The notes under the pieces were generated by a model. That model was not told where the DNA came from. It saw only the letters and a list, made by a program, of their open reading frames with translations, and made no database searches. A stretch of DNA of 64,000 nt from Succinivibrio sp. (GTDB taxonomy: Bacteria > Pseudomonadota > Gammaproteobacteria > Enterobacterales > Succinivibrionaceae). Where the stretch lies: NCBI GenBank assembly GCA_024693025.1, contig JAILLS010000068.1, positions 1 to 64,000 on the forward strand. Reading direction: 5' to 3'. The position numbers were made by a program, and so were the translations under genes. Positions 10,531 through 20,789 of the stretch are shown piece after piece (positions within the stretch are counted from its first letter, which is position 1; every line of letters begins with the position of its first letter).

Positions 10531-12525
10531 CTAGCGGCGTGCCTGAGCGGCGCTGGGATACTCAGGCAGGAGCAGTCCCCCCACCGGTTCGGCGGCTGCT
10601 CCTGTAATCGAGCGATTCTTGATATCGACTTCGACAATTCTGATCTTAATGAGATCGGCAAGTCTGAGCTTCACTTCACCGTTGACCGACAGGGTGCCCT
10701 GATCACCGTCAAGGCTTAAGGCCTCACGGTTTGCGGTAATGAGACTCTGCGGCACAAAGACCATGGCGCCGTTTTCCTGCAGCAGAACCTTAAGACCGCT
10801 GCGGTTGATATCAAAGATTTCTGCCGTAAACACCGTTTTCTTCTCAATCTCAGGTCTTAAATATTCCACATAGAGCCAGTCTCTGACATCTCTCTCGCAC
10901 ATGCGATTGAGGCGTCTGGCGTTATTCATGGAGAGCAGGGTCTGCTCATCAGGCAGCGCAGGATGCTCCTCATTTAAAATCAGAGCCTTGATTAAACGAT
11001 GATTGATCATGTCACCGAATTTACGGATCGGAGAGGTCCAGGTCGCGTAATTTTCTACCCCGAGCGCATAATGAGGTTCAGGAGTGATGCTCATCTGTGA
11101 GTATTCCTGCAGGTGACGGATGCGGCTGTCGAGGTAGTTATTCTGCTGGCTGACTGCATAGCGTCTAATTTCGTTATACCCTTCAAGCGTGTTGAAAGTC
11201 TGCGGATCGTATGGTACATGTTCTTGATCAAGCAGGCTAAAAATCTCTTTCTTGCGGGATAGATCAAAACCCTTATGGGTGTTAAAGATACCATGATGCA
11301 GGTGGGTAGCCAGATATTCACCACAGGCAATGTTGGCTGCAACCATGGATTCTTCCACGATGCGATTGGCAATGCGCCGATAGTTGACCTCGATATGGTC
11401 AAGCGCGCCGGCCTCATTGAGCACGAATTCATAATCAGGGCGGTTCATAAAGGCTGCGGCATGGGTGCAGCGATAATTGTCACGCAGCTCGGCAAAACGC
11501 ACAAACAGCCGCAGCTGAGCTTCAAGTTCAGCCTCAGGATTCAGGGTCTGTTCGGCTTTGCCCTCCAGATAATCAGAAACGGTATTATAGGCAAGCTTGT
11601 ATTTGGATTTGATGGTCGCCAGCTTAAAAGTGGTGGCGCTGTGATCAAGACTGCCGTCTGCGTTGATGACAAATCTGCCAACTAAAGCCGGACGCTCTTC
11701 ATCAGGTCTTAGGGAGCACAGATTGCAGGACAGAATGCGCGGCAGCATCGGGATATCGCGGCCTGGCAGATAAATGGAGAAATCGCGTACCGCCGCCTCA
11801 TGATCAAGTTTAGATCCGGCTGCAATATACCCGGTCGGATCGGCAATGGCGGTGTAGAGGATATATTTATCGCCTTCCTGCTCGAGGTATAGAGCATCAT
11901 CCATATCCTGTGTGTGTTCACTGTCGATGGTCACAAAGTGCAGGGAAGTCAGATCCTCTCTTGGCAGACTGCTCTCAAGGAACGGCAGATCCTCATCAGC
12001 AGGTTCAGTCAGAGGCAGATCATAGCTGCGCAGCGTGACCGTCCAGGGGGTCTGAGGATCATCATAACTACAGATAAATTCAGTGATTTCACAGCGGAAA
12101 TTATGTTTGGCTAGAGCATGTTCAGTAAGCTTGCAGACCACCCAGTCCTTATTCTGCAGGGCAGCGCGCTGTCCCTTGCGATGATCGTCTGCTCTGATTT
12201 TAATTGAGATATTAGGGTGATCCGGAATCACAAACAGATTGCCCTTGATAAAGAGCACCCGTCCGACAAACCGGGTCAGAAAAGGTTCTATAAGCGTATC
12301 AGGTTTAGCCTTCTGTTTCCCCTTGCCGTCATCTTCGATCACGCAGCTGACGCGATCGCCATGGGTGACTCTCTGCATATCGTTTGGAGCAATAAAATAT
12401 GATTCACGGTCAACTTCGAGAAAGCCAAAGCCCCGATCCGTGGCTTTAACTACGCCTTCCTTTTTAATTTTTTGACTGTCAAAGTTTTGTTTTAGCTGCA
12501 TTAAAGCAGGATTATCAATTAGCAT
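10531..12525 (-). CDS. rnb: Exoribonuclease II
   Basis: 664 aa; N-terminus MLIDNPALMQLKQ..KKEGVVKATDRGFGFLEVD; RNB domain TIDSEHTQDMDDAL. Confidence 0.95.
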   Translation of the reverse strand: MLIDNPALMQLKQNFDSQKIKKEGVVKATDRGFGFLEVDRESYFIAPNDMQRVTHGDRVSCVIEDDGKGKQKAKPDTLIEPFLTRFVGRVLFIKGNLFVIPDHPNISIKIRADDHRKGQRAALQNKDWVVCKLTEHALAKHNFRCEITEFICSYDDPQTPWTVTLRSYDLPLTEPADEDLPFLESSLPREDLTSLHFVTIDSEHTQDMDDALYLEQEGDKYILYTAIADPTGYIAAGSKLDHEAAVRDFSIYLPGRDIPMLPRILSCNLCSLRPDEERPALVGRFVINADGSLDHSATTFKLATIKSKYKLAYNTVSDYLEGKAEQTLNPEAELEAQLRLFVRFAELRDNYRCTHAAAFMNRPDYEFVLNEAGALDHIEVNYRRIANRIVEESMVAANIACGEYLATHLHHGIFNTHKGFDLSRKKEIFSLLDQEHVPYDPQTFNTLEGYNEIRRYAVSQQNNYLDSRIRHLQEYSQMSITPEPHYALGVENYATWTSPIRKFGDMINHRLIKALILNEEHPALPDEQTLLSMNNARRLNRMCERDVRDWLYVEYLRPEIEKKTVFTAEIFDINRSGLKVLLQENGAMVFVPQSLITANREALSLDGDQGTLSVNGEVKLRLADLIKIRIVEVDIKNRSITGAAAEPVGGLLLPEYPSAAQARR

Positions 12526-12773
12526 AATTTATTCACTCCAAGCCGAAAATGGGCTTATTTTATCAGCTTTAAACTTAATTGAGCACAAATTCGTAGGCTG
12601 TTTGTCATTCTGCACCTGCTAAGACAGCTAGCTTTAAGATCTAGTTGCCAATAATACAGCTAAAAGCTAAGTTAAAAGCTGGCGCTGAACGGTAAAAATC
12701 CAGTCTTAATCCGTCACTTGGTCGCAGAGTTGCGTTGGTAGATCTAAATTAGGTGATGATGTATAATTATCAG

Positions 12774-12889
12774 ATTGACTGCAGTTTCGGGTACCAGACC
12801 GGGCTTTTCAGCCACAGGGAGCACTCAGAGCAAGAGCTTTAAGATAATAACTACACATTAAGCCTCCTTAGCAGTCAACTTTTTGTTTT
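12774..12889 (+). ncRNA. Candidate small structured RNA
   Basis: TATAAT at 12762-12767; TTGACTGC (12775-12782) pairs perfectly with GCAGTCAA (12871-12878), followed by CTTTTTGTTTT; no ORF in the interval. Confidence 0.4.
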
Positions 12890-12986
12890 AACATAATAAT
12901 TACTAGCGCTAATATCTGCGGATATGGGCATAATATGCGAGGACAGCGGGGAGCTGAAAGACTGTCGGCATTTTTAAGGAAGAGAC

Positions 12987-13931
12987 ATGGCTTTTCTCAA
13001 GGACTGGATATCAGAGGCTCGTCCAAAAACTTTACTTCTAGGCGCAACCAACTGTCTGCTGGGCTGTTCACTCGGTTTCTATTACGGTAATGTGACCTTC
13101 TACTCCCTGTTAACTGCAGTTTTAGTGGTGATTACCGGCGTTCTGCTGCAGATCCTAAGCAATTTTGCCAACGATTACGGGGATGCTTATAAAAAGGCAG
13201 ACGGGGATGGACGTCTTGGTCCAATCCGGGCTGTGATGACAGGCAATATTTCCCTGGCCCTGCTGCGCAAAGGTATGGCCATGGTCACCCTGATGGCCTC
13301 CATCAGCGGTTTTATGGCCTTAACTCTTGCCGTAGGCAACAATCTGCAGGTGCTCTCCTGGTTTATCTTCCTGGGCCTGATTTCCATTCTGGCAGCGCTC
13401 TTCTATACCGTAGGGCTTGCCTATGGCTATAAAGGTTTTGGCGACGTGGCCGTCTTTATTTTCTTCGGCATTGTCGCCGTGGTGGGCTCTCAGCTGCTGA
13501 TCACCGCAGCCTGCGACAGCGGTCTGGATATTTATCCTGACACCCTGCTGATTTCCTTCAGCGTGGGCGCCTCCTCAGTCATGCTGCTGCATGTGTCTGC
13601 CGTACGGGATATTCAGGAGGATATGGTCAATGGCAAGAGAACTCTGGCCACGAGGCTTGGTTATAAGATGTCAGCGGTTTATCTTATCGCTCTATTTGGT
13701 GCTACAGCCCTGTTCTCCGCCTGCGCCTGCTTCTTCTCCCATAAAGCCTGGGAGCTGGTCATTATTCTCTTAGCTCTGCTGCCGCTTCTGGCAAGTACCG
13801 TTCGTACCGTCAAGCATATTCGGGACGGTCAGCTGGTGGCCTTAGAGCGCAAATATACGGCTTTGGGCATCACCATCCATAATATAGCCTGGATGGTGGT
13901 TCTGGTTCTGGATTTCTGGGTTTACTATTAG
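12987..13931 (+). CDS. menA: 1,4-dihydroxy-2-naphthoate octaprenyltransferase
   Basis: 314 aa UbiA-type membrane prenyltransferase; SNFANDYGDAYKKADGDGRLGPIRAV motif. Confidence 0.93.
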   Translation: MAFLKDWISEARPKTLLLGATNCLLGCSLGFYYGNVTFYSLLTAVLVVITGVLLQILSNFANDYGDAYKKADGDGRLGPIRAVMTGNISLALLRKGMAMVTLMASISGFMALTLAVGNNLQVLSWFIFLGLISILAALFYTVGLAYGYKGFGDVAVFIFFGIVAVVGSQLLITAACDSGLDIYPDTLLISFSVGASSVMLLHVSAVRDIQEDMVNGKRTLATRLGYKMSAVYLIALFGATALFSACACFFSHKAWELVIILLALLPLLASTVRTVKHIRDGQLVALERKYTALGITIHNIAWMVVLVLDFWVYY

Positions 13932-13932
13932 C

Positions 13933-15387
13933 CTATCGGCTCCAGAACATTTTGGTTAAACAGAGCAGTACCGGCAGGATTTCCAGTCGCCCTAGAATCA
14001 TATCCAGGGCAAAAAGCAGATGTAAATTCGAGCTTAAATCCGAAAAATTCTCCGTTGGTCCGAGCAGAGGACCGATGGCAGGTCCAATATTAGACAGAGC
14101 GCTGACCGTAGCGGTCAGCGCATCGGTAATATCCAGTCCCAGACAGGTCGCAGCAATGGCTGAGGCCATAGTCAGCAGCAGATAAGCCACAAGATAGGTG
14201 ATCACCTGACGTAAGGTGTCTGAGTCAATATTCTTGCGGTTAAATCTTGGCTCGCACACCATGTGGGGGTGAATGCTCTTGACGATCTGGGTCTTGAACA
14301 TGGAAAAACAGATCTGCAGTCTGAAGAGCTTAATGCCGCCGGCAGTCGAGCCTGAACAGCCGCCAATGCCGAGGATCAGCAGAAAGATAATCGAAGAGAG
14401 AGAGTTCCAGGCGGTGAAATCCTCAAGATTAAAGCCGGTGGAGGAAAGTATGGCGATCACATTGAAAAAGCCGGTGCGAAACGCGCGTTCCACATCATAG
14501 TTATTCGAAAGCCAGAGGGACAGGGAGACAATGATGCCCAGGACCAGACAGACGAAGAAAAATCCCTGGACCTGCTGATCCCGAATCAGTGCCTTAGAAT
14601 TGCCCGCCAGAGCACCCAGGATTAAAAGAAAGGGAATACTGCCTAAGAGCATAAAGACGATGGCGACATACTGGATGAAAATGGGCGCGTTGTTCATTGA
14701 GTCGTCATAGGGCATCATGCCCCCTGTGGAGACGGTACAGAGGGCGGCATTGACCGCCACGAAGGGGGTAAATCCGCCTACGATATAAAAGGCGATACAG
14801 GCGATGAGGGTAAAGATATACCAGGCCAGCAGGGTAAAGGCCATGGTTTTGATATGCGGCGTGATCTTGGATTTACCGTCAAACGAAGTTGATTCAGTTT
14901 TAAACAGATTCATGCCGCCCATGGCGATATTCGGCAGCACGGCGACTGCGACCACCACGAACCCGATGCCCCCCAGGTACTGCAGAATAGAACGCCACAG
15001 CAGGATAGCCGGAGGCCTGTCGTCGAGGTTGTCAATCACGGTTGCACCCGTGGTGGACAGACCTGAAGCACTTTCAAAGATGGCCGCCGCGCCCTTGATG
15101 TCATCAAGAATCAGGTAGAAGGGTACTGCTGCAATTAAGGTCATGATAAACCATAATAAAGCTGTAAACAGAAAGAGTTCGCGCAGCAGGATAATCTTGC
15201 CGGCCTTCTTGCCCAGATAATGGAAGATCACGGAGATGACAATACTGATTACAGCGGTGGCGCTGAATTCAAGTACACCAGGAGTGTCGGTAAACTGGGC
15301 ATAGAGGGCAGGAATTACACCCAGTACGCCCAGGGCACAGATGGCTGGACTTAAGAGTTTGGAAACTAGCCTTAAATTAACTACCAT
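13933..15387 (-). CDS. trkH: Trk potassium uptake system membrane protein TrkH
   Basis: 484 aa; ASGLSTTGATV, STGGMMPYD, SSTGFNLEDF, IGGCSGSTAGGIKLFR selectivity-loop motifs; overlaps trkA by 7 nt. Confidence 0.95.
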   Translation of the reverse strand: MVVNLRLVSKLLSPAICALGVLGVIPALYAQFTDTPGVLEFSATAVISIVISVIFHYLGKKAGKIILLRELFLFTALLWFIMTLIAAVPFYLILDDIKGAAAIFESASGLSTTGATVIDNLDDRPPAILLWRSILQYLGGIGFVVVAVAVLPNIAMGGMNLFKTESTSFDGKSKITPHIKTMAFTLLAWYIFTLIACIAFYIVGGFTPFVAVNAALCTVSTGGMMPYDDSMNNAPIFIQYVAIVFMLLGSIPFLLILGALAGNSKALIRDQQVQGFFFVCLVLGIIVSLSLWLSNNYDVERAFRTGFFNVIAILSSTGFNLEDFTAWNSLSSIIFLLILGIGGCSGSTAGGIKLFRLQICFSMFKTQIVKSIHPHMVCEPRFNRKNIDSDTLRQVITYLVAYLLLTMASAIAATCLGLDITDALTATVSALSNIGPAIGPLLGPTENFSDLSSNLHLLFALDMILGRLEILPVLLCLTKMFWSR

Positions 15388-16778
15388 TTAGGGATCCAGA
15401 ATGAATGAGGTCTGAACAGTTTTACTAACGCGCGCATCTGCCTGTGATCATCAAGATAGGCTATCACATGATCACCTTCCTCAAAGATAAGTTCCTTGGT
15501 GATGCGAACTAGCTTGCGTCTGCGCCAGACCATCCCCAGGAAGACGCCTTCAGGCAGAGTCAGATTGGCAATGGTTCTGCCGATGATATTGCTGCTGCGC
15601 TTGGTGCCTTCGATCTTAAGTTCGAGCACCTCGGATTTGCCCTGACGGAACAGATGCATCGCCTCCACACCTTCCTGACGGATCTGTGAGAGCAGCGCTG
15701 AGATTAAGGAGTCTTTAGGAGAGACGATATTGTTAATGTCTCGGTGTGAGCCTGCCGCCAGCTCAAAATAACCGTCAGAACGGATGATGGCCAGGGTTTT
15801 GCCTTTACGCAGACGGCTTAGAACAAAGGAGGCCATAATGTTGGTGCCATCGGTCTGGGACGCGGCAATGAAGAGATCAGATTTGTTGATATACTCTTCC
15901 ATCATAAAGTCGACATTGGTCGGATCGGCATTGTAAACCTCTACAGAGGTATCGTGCAGACGGTTTGCCGAGCGGATGGAGCGCTCATGATCAGGCTCGA
16001 TGAGCTTGACGCGATAGCGCCCTGAAAGCCTGCGGGCAATTTCATCGGCTATATGCGTTCCTCCGGCGATGGTAATATTCCTGCCAATCCTTTCGATAGG
16101 CAGCAGCGCAGACAGCTGGCTTAAGGCGCGGTTCTGACCGCAGCAGAAAAACACCTCGTCTCCGGGTCTGAAGACCTCTTTGTTCTCTTCAATATTTTTG
16201 ACGAGCTTACCGTCGCGATAAATGGCCAGAATCTGCGAATTGCCTTCATATTCAGGGAAGCTCAGCACGCTCTTGCCGATGAGCTTGCCGCCCATCACGC
16301 ACTGCGCAGAGGCTACGGTAACCCGTCCGCCGCACAGCGAAGCTACCGCCGTAGTACCCGGCAGCTCGATGAGGTTTAAGACCTCATCTGTGATCACGTG
16401 CTCCGGGGCAATGACATGATCAATCGGAATATTGCCCTCGCCAAACAGCGTATCTGATTCACGCAGATATTCAGCGGAACGGATTCTGGCGATTTTACGC
16501 GGTACGTTGAAGAGGAAGGTTGCGATACAGCAGGCGGTAATATTGATTTCGTCGTTGCTGGTCGTGGCTACGAGCAGCTCAGTATTCTCCGCGCCTGCCA
16601 GTCTTAAAATTTCAGGCGAGGCAGGATTACCTTCAACCACACGCAGATCAAGGTGAGAGCCGATTTGAGATAATTCCTCAGAGGGTGTATCCACCAGGGT
16701 TATCGCATGACCTGCGGTCACCAGATAACGCGCCAGCTCAATACCTACGCTTTGGGCACCTAAGATAATAATCTTCAT
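15381..16778 (-). CDS. trkA: Trk system potassium uptake protein TrkA
   Basis: 465 aa; duplicated RCK_N/RCK_C architecture, MKIIILGAQSVGIELARYL. Confidence 0.95.
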   Translation of the reverse strand: MKIIILGAQSVGIELARYLVTAGHAITLVDTPSEELSQIGSHLDLRVVEGNPASPEILRLAGAENTELLVATTSNDEINITACCIATFLFNVPRKIARIRSAEYLRESDTLFGEGNIPIDHVIAPEHVITDEVLNLIELPGTTAVASLCGGRVTVASAQCVMGGKLIGKSVLSFPEYEGNSQILAIYRDGKLVKNIEENKEVFRPGDEVFFCCGQNRALSQLSALLPIERIGRNITIAGGTHIADEIARRLSGRYRVKLIEPDHERSIRSANRLHDTSVEVYNADPTNVDFMMEEYINKSDLFIAASQTDGTNIMASFVLSRLRKGKTLAIIRSDGYFELAAGSHRDINNIVSPKDSLISALLSQIRQEGVEAMHLFRQGKSEVLELKIEGTKRSSNIIGRTIANLTLPEGVFLGMVWRRRKLVRITKELIFEEGDHVIAYLDDHRQMRALVKLFRPHSFWIPKW

Positions 16779-16944
16779 AGTTTAATTGAAACCTGCCTTA
16801 AACTCAGATGATTCGTCATCTCTGCTTGAGCATCAGCAGATCCCAAGCATCTGTTCTTTTTGCGCTGCTTTTCTCTTGTTTATAGATTCTTGTGGCACAG
16901 ATTATAGCATTGCTTGGACGCTTCACCTAACCTGAGACAGTCTG

Positions 16945-18375
16945 CTATTTTTTGGTAAAACGGGCATAAAAGAACCCATCTCCCCCTGCCATGCCTGGCA
17001 GATTCTGATAGTAAGGCGCCTCTTGCTGCATGTGATTAAGCTTAAAGGGCAGCGGTAGAGCATCTGGCGTGCGCTCTAAAAAGGCTTTGACCTGCTCCGC
17101 ATTCTCTTCAGGGAGAATCGAACAGGTGGCATAAACCAGAATTCCGCCGGATTTAAGCTTGGCAAAACAATTATCTAGAATCTTGGCCTGACTTGCGCAT
17201 AAGGCGCCAAGATCCTTTTGGCGGCGCAGCCATTTGATGTCCGGGTGACGGCGGATCACGCCGGTTCCCGAACAGGGAGCATCAATTAGAATACGATCAA
17301 ATTCCTGTTCGAATGGCAGAGGATTTGAGGTGGCATCACAGACGCATACCTGAGGGGAACGTCTTAAACGTTCAAGATTCTGCTGCAGTCTCACAAGACG
17401 GGTCTCATCCACATCCGCACAGGTCAAGCTGACCTCGGCTAAATCCAGAATCTGAGCACTTTTGCCGCCAGGAGCGGCACAGATATCTAAAACCTCTAAA
17501 CCAGGTTTAAGTTCAAGCAGCGGAGCACAGAGCTGTGCTGAGACATCCTGGACACTGAGATAGCCTTCCGCAAATTTAGGCAGGGCAGTTACACTCTGCG
17601 GCTCAAGCAGTCTCAGAGCATAGGGTGACAGTGAGCTCTGTTCACTGGCAATGCCGGCATCGCTAAGCAGCTTCTGATAGTCAGATGGCGAGATTTTGCT
17701 GCTCTCCACTCTCAGCCACATAGGCGCATGGGCATTGCTCTCCTGCAGAATGGCGGTGCACTGCTCCGGATAACTGGTCTTAATCTTCTGATACAGCCAG
17801 TCTGGGAAGGACTGCTCAATCTGCTCGTCGGCCGAGTGCATAAGATGACCACCCTCGCGCAGAAAACGTCTCAGCACGGCATTCACCAGGGCGGTGAAGC
17901 TGCGGCAATGACATTTTTCGCAGGCTCCGACCGTCGCAGCGACCACGGCATGTGCCGGCATTCTGGTGAAGACGAGCTGATAAATGCCGCACAGAATCAG
18001 AGCTCTGACTACTGCGTACTGCTCTTTGATACTGTGAGCAAGCAAAGGCTTGAGGGTTTCGCCAATCAGTCTTCTATGTCTTAAAGTCCCATAGACAATT
18101 TCCTTGACGAGTGCCACATCGCGCTCATCAACCTGCTCCTGCTGCAGGGTTTTATCCAGGATTTCTGACAGGGAATGTCCTTCTTCAACGGCATGTACAA
18201 TCTGGGCTGCTACCGCACGAGGCAGCGCGCCGATGGTCTGTTTTTTCTCAGGCCTTGCCTTATGTACTTTGCCCTTTGGCCCAGAATGCGCCCTGGCCTG
18301 CCGGGCAGGCCCCTTCGCGGCAGGCTTGTCAGCCTGCCTGCGTTTTAGAGTTAAAAGTGGTTTAGAAGGAGTCAA
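16945..18375 (-). CDS. rsmB: 16S rRNA (cytosine(967)-C(5))-methyltransferase
   Basis: 476 aa; NusB-like N-domain, DICAAPGGKSAQIL, DAPCSGTGVIRRHPDIKW, YATCSILPEEN. Confidence 0.95.
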   Translation of the reverse strand: MTPSKPLLTLKRRQADKPAAKGPARQARAHSGPKGKVHKARPEKKQTIGALPRAVAAQIVHAVEEGHSLSEILDKTLQQEQVDERDVALVKEIVYGTLRHRRLIGETLKPLLAHSIKEQYAVVRALILCGIYQLVFTRMPAHAVVAATVGACEKCHCRSFTALVNAVLRRFLREGGHLMHSADEQIEQSFPDWLYQKIKTSYPEQCTAILQESNAHAPMWLRVESSKISPSDYQKLLSDAGIASEQSSLSPYALRLLEPQSVTALPKFAEGYLSVQDVSAQLCAPLLELKPGLEVLDICAAPGGKSAQILDLAEVSLTCADVDETRLVRLQQNLERLRRSPQVCVCDATSNPLPFEQEFDRILIDAPCSGTGVIRRHPDIKWLRRQKDLGALCASQAKILDNCFAKLKSGGILVYATCSILPEENAEQVKAFLERTPDALPLPFKLNHMQQEAPYYQNLPGMAGGDGFFYARFTKK

Positions 18376-19303
18376 GATGAGTACCTACACAAAAAAGCTT
18401 GGGGAGGGAGCGGGCATAGTCACCGGCTTTAACCGGTCCTTTGCCGGGGGCCTGCAGGGTTTCTATAAGCAGAGAGCCCTGGGCACAGGCTATCCTGATG
18501 CCTGCCCTGGAAACTTCGCTGATTACCCCGTAAGCGGCGTGCTCGCCATCCTCAAGGCAGGAGACCTTAAAGATTTTATATTTTACTGACTGCAGGCTGG
18601 TATATGCCACCGGCCAGGGCTGCATGCCGCGGACGAGCAGGTCAAGCTCCCTGGCACTTTTACTAAAGTCAAGGCAGGCTTCACTTTTATCCAGCTTACT
18701 GGCATAGCTTACCTGAGTCTCATCCTGAGGGATGGCTTTTAGCGAGCCGTCTAAAATCTGAGGCAGGACCTCAAGCAGGGTTTTAGCCCCCAGTGCGGCC
18801 AGCTTATCGAACAGCGAGCCTGAGGTATCAGCGGCGGTAATAGGCAGTGCAGCAGTCCTAAAGACGGCACCGGCATCCAGCTTTTCAGTAAGCTGCATGA
18901 TAGAGACACCGGTCTCCTGATTACCGTCCAGCAGGGCGCGCTGAATAGGCGCTGCTCCGCGATATTTAGGCAGCAGCGAGCCATGGACATTGATGCAGCC
19001 AAGCCTGGGGGCGTGTACAATTTCACTGGGCAGAATCAGCCCATAAGCCACGACGATACAGAGATCGGCCTGCAGTTCTGCAAAATCCTGAATATCTTCT
19101 GCGTTTTTGAAATTAAGCGGCGTCCTGACCGTCAGGTTATGTTCAAGCGCCAGAGCCTTGACCGCAGAAGAAGTCAGTTTATGGCCCCGTCCGGCGGGGC
19201 GATCTGGCTGGGTATAGACGCAAACTGGGGTAATTCCGTTATCTAACAGACATTTGAGATGAACTGCCGCAAAATCTGGAGTTCCCGCAAAAATAATGCG
19301 CAT
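18362..19303 (-). CDS. fmt: Methionyl-tRNA formyltransferase
   Basis: 313 aa; MRIIFAGTPDFAAVHL, NVHGSLLPKYRGAAPIQRAL; overlaps rsmB start. Confidence 0.96.
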   Translation of the reverse strand: MRIIFAGTPDFAAVHLKCLLDNGITPVCVYTQPDRPAGRGHKLTSSAVKALALEHNLTVRTPLNFKNAEDIQDFAELQADLCIVVAYGLILPSEIVHAPRLGCINVHGSLLPKYRGAAPIQRALLDGNQETGVSIMQLTEKLDAGAVFRTAALPITAADTSGSLFDKLAALGAKTLLEVLPQILDGSLKAIPQDETQVSYASKLDKSEACLDFSKSARELDLLVRGMQPWPVAYTSLQSVKYKIFKVSCLEDGEHAAYGVISEVSRAGIRIACAQGSLLIETLQAPGKGPVKAGDYARSLPKLFCVGTHLDSF

Positions 19304-19825
19304 CTAATCGCCTCGTTTGGTTAGCTTGCTGTATTTTTTGGCTAAGCGCTCGCGTTTAAGCCTGGAGAGGTAATCGACAAAGAGTTTGCCCGAGAGATGA
19401 TCAAGCTCATGCTGCACGCAGATGGCCAGCAGGCCCTCGAGGTTATCAAGGTTCTGCTCTTTGCCGTCGACGTCGACAGCATGTACAGAACAGTGCGGAT
19501 AGCGCATGACTTTGTCCTGATAACCAGGAACAGAAAGACAGCCTTCCTCGGATTCGATAAGTTCACCTTCTTTCTGCACAATCACAGGATTGATAAGAGC
19601 CAGCTGATGCTGCCCCTGAGTTCCGTTTTCGTCAGGTATATCGATCACCACCAGATTCTTGTTAACCCCGATCTGCGGAGCAGCAAGACCAATGCCATCG
19701 TGTTTGTACATAGTTTCAAACATGTCAGCGACCAGAGTTTTTAGCTCCTCATCAAAAACCGTAACATCTGTATTCTTATTACGTAATCTAGGATCAGGAA
19801 AAACCAGTACGTTTCTTAAAGCCAT
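19304..19825 (-). CDS. def: Peptide deformylase
   Basis: DGIGLAAPQIG, EEGCLSVPG, QHELDHLSGKLFVD. Start set at internal MALRNVLVFPDPRLR rather than the ORF-track M at 19858. Confidence 0.95.
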   Translation of the reverse strand: MALRNVLVFPDPRLRNKNTDVTVFDEELKTLVADMFETMYKHDGIGLAAPQIGVNKNLVVIDIPDENGTQGQHQLALINPVIVQKEGELIESEEGCLSVPGYQDKVMRYPHCSVHAVDVDGKEQNLDNLEGLLAICVQHELDHLSGKLFVDYLSRLKRERLAKKYSKLTKRGD

Positions 19826-20003
19826 AACAGTTATAACGTCCCAAGTCAGTCTGAACACCTCAGGCTGAACAGGACGCCTTATCCTCTTTATCTGTAAAAT
19901 ACCAATTAAATAAACTAACCTCTAAGCTTAACATGATTTTAGCTAGTTTGACACGCTCTGTGCGTGAGGGCAGTTCTGCATAGACTGCGCTAAAGGATCT
20001 GCT

Positions 20004-20669
20004 TTGACTAGAAAGAAGGTGCAGTTCATAATAGGCAGGCAAAAGCAGCAGAAGGAGAGCGAGGTGGAACAAGAGGAGCATGATTATCAGGAAGGTGATC
20101 CCTGCCCGCGCTGCGGCCTGGGAAAACTCCGGCTGCGCCAGACCAGGCGCGGTTCCTTCTGGGGCTGTTCCAATTATCCTGACTGCGATTTTATTGTGCC
20201 GGTCGCTGTGCATCAGCAGGTGGTGATTGTCAGAGAACTTGAGCTACCCTGTCCGCAGTGCGGTGCACCGCTGGCAGTGAAAAACGGACGTTACGGACTG
20301 TTCATCGGCTGTACGAACTACCCTAGCTGCAGCTACGTAAGCACCAAGACAGAGCCTGAAACCGTCAGCTGCCCGGTGTGCAAGGTGGGTAAACTTGCCG
20401 AGCGCGTTTCCAAGAGCGGACAGGTTTTCTACAGCTGCACCAACTATCCTGAGTGCAGATTTATCTTACCCGGCAGACCGCTTACGCAAAGCTGCCCACG
20501 CTGCAGCTTCCCTCTGATGTTTGAGAAAAAAACTGCAAAAGGGGTAGCAATTCTGTGTGGAAACAGTCTGTGTCCGAGCCGTAGGAAGCATCGCCGTAAG
20601 GTAGCAGCAAAACGTACCCTGACCGAGGCCGAAGCGCAGTTTCTACAGCGCCTCGATGATCTGAATTAG
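20004..20669 (+). CDS. Topoisomerase-type zinc-finger protein (YrdD-like), four tandem C4 modules
   Basis: 221 aa, TTG start; CPRCGLGKL…CSNYPDC, CPQCGAPL…CTNYPSC, CPVCKVGKL…CTNYPEC, CPRCSFPL…CGNSLC. Confidence 0.85.
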   Translation: MTRKKVQFIIGRQKQQKESEVEQEEHDYQEGDPCPRCGLGKLRLRQTRRGSFWGCSNYPDCDFIVPVAVHQQVVIVRELELPCPQCGAPLAVKNGRYGLFIGCTNYPSCSYVSTKTEPETVSCPVCKVGKLAERVSKSGQVFYSCTNYPECRFILPGRPLTQSCPRCSFPLMFEKKTAKGVAILCGNSLCPSRRKHRRKVAAKRTLTEAEAQFLQRLDDLN

Positions 20670-20789
20670 CTCTCTTTTATTGGTTTTATCTGCTGATCAG
20701 AGCTTGTACAATGATAGGCAGGCTGTCCTGAGCAGTAACATAAGTTTTTAAGTGACCTAAACCCTGAGGCTTAGGTGAGGAGCATAGAT

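Noticed and set aside
12774-12890. Identity of the candidate RNA as 6S RNA
   Set aside because: A short stretch (CTTTAA…AACTACACATT) faintly resembles the E. coli 6S central region, but length, genomic context and remaining sequence do not support it. Left as an unnamed candidate.
19860-20213. 117-aa minus ORF overlapping the zinc-finger gene start
   Set aside because: Mostly antisense to a well-supported CDS; the hydrophobic run is a by-product of the opposite strand's Lys/Glu/Gln-rich codons.
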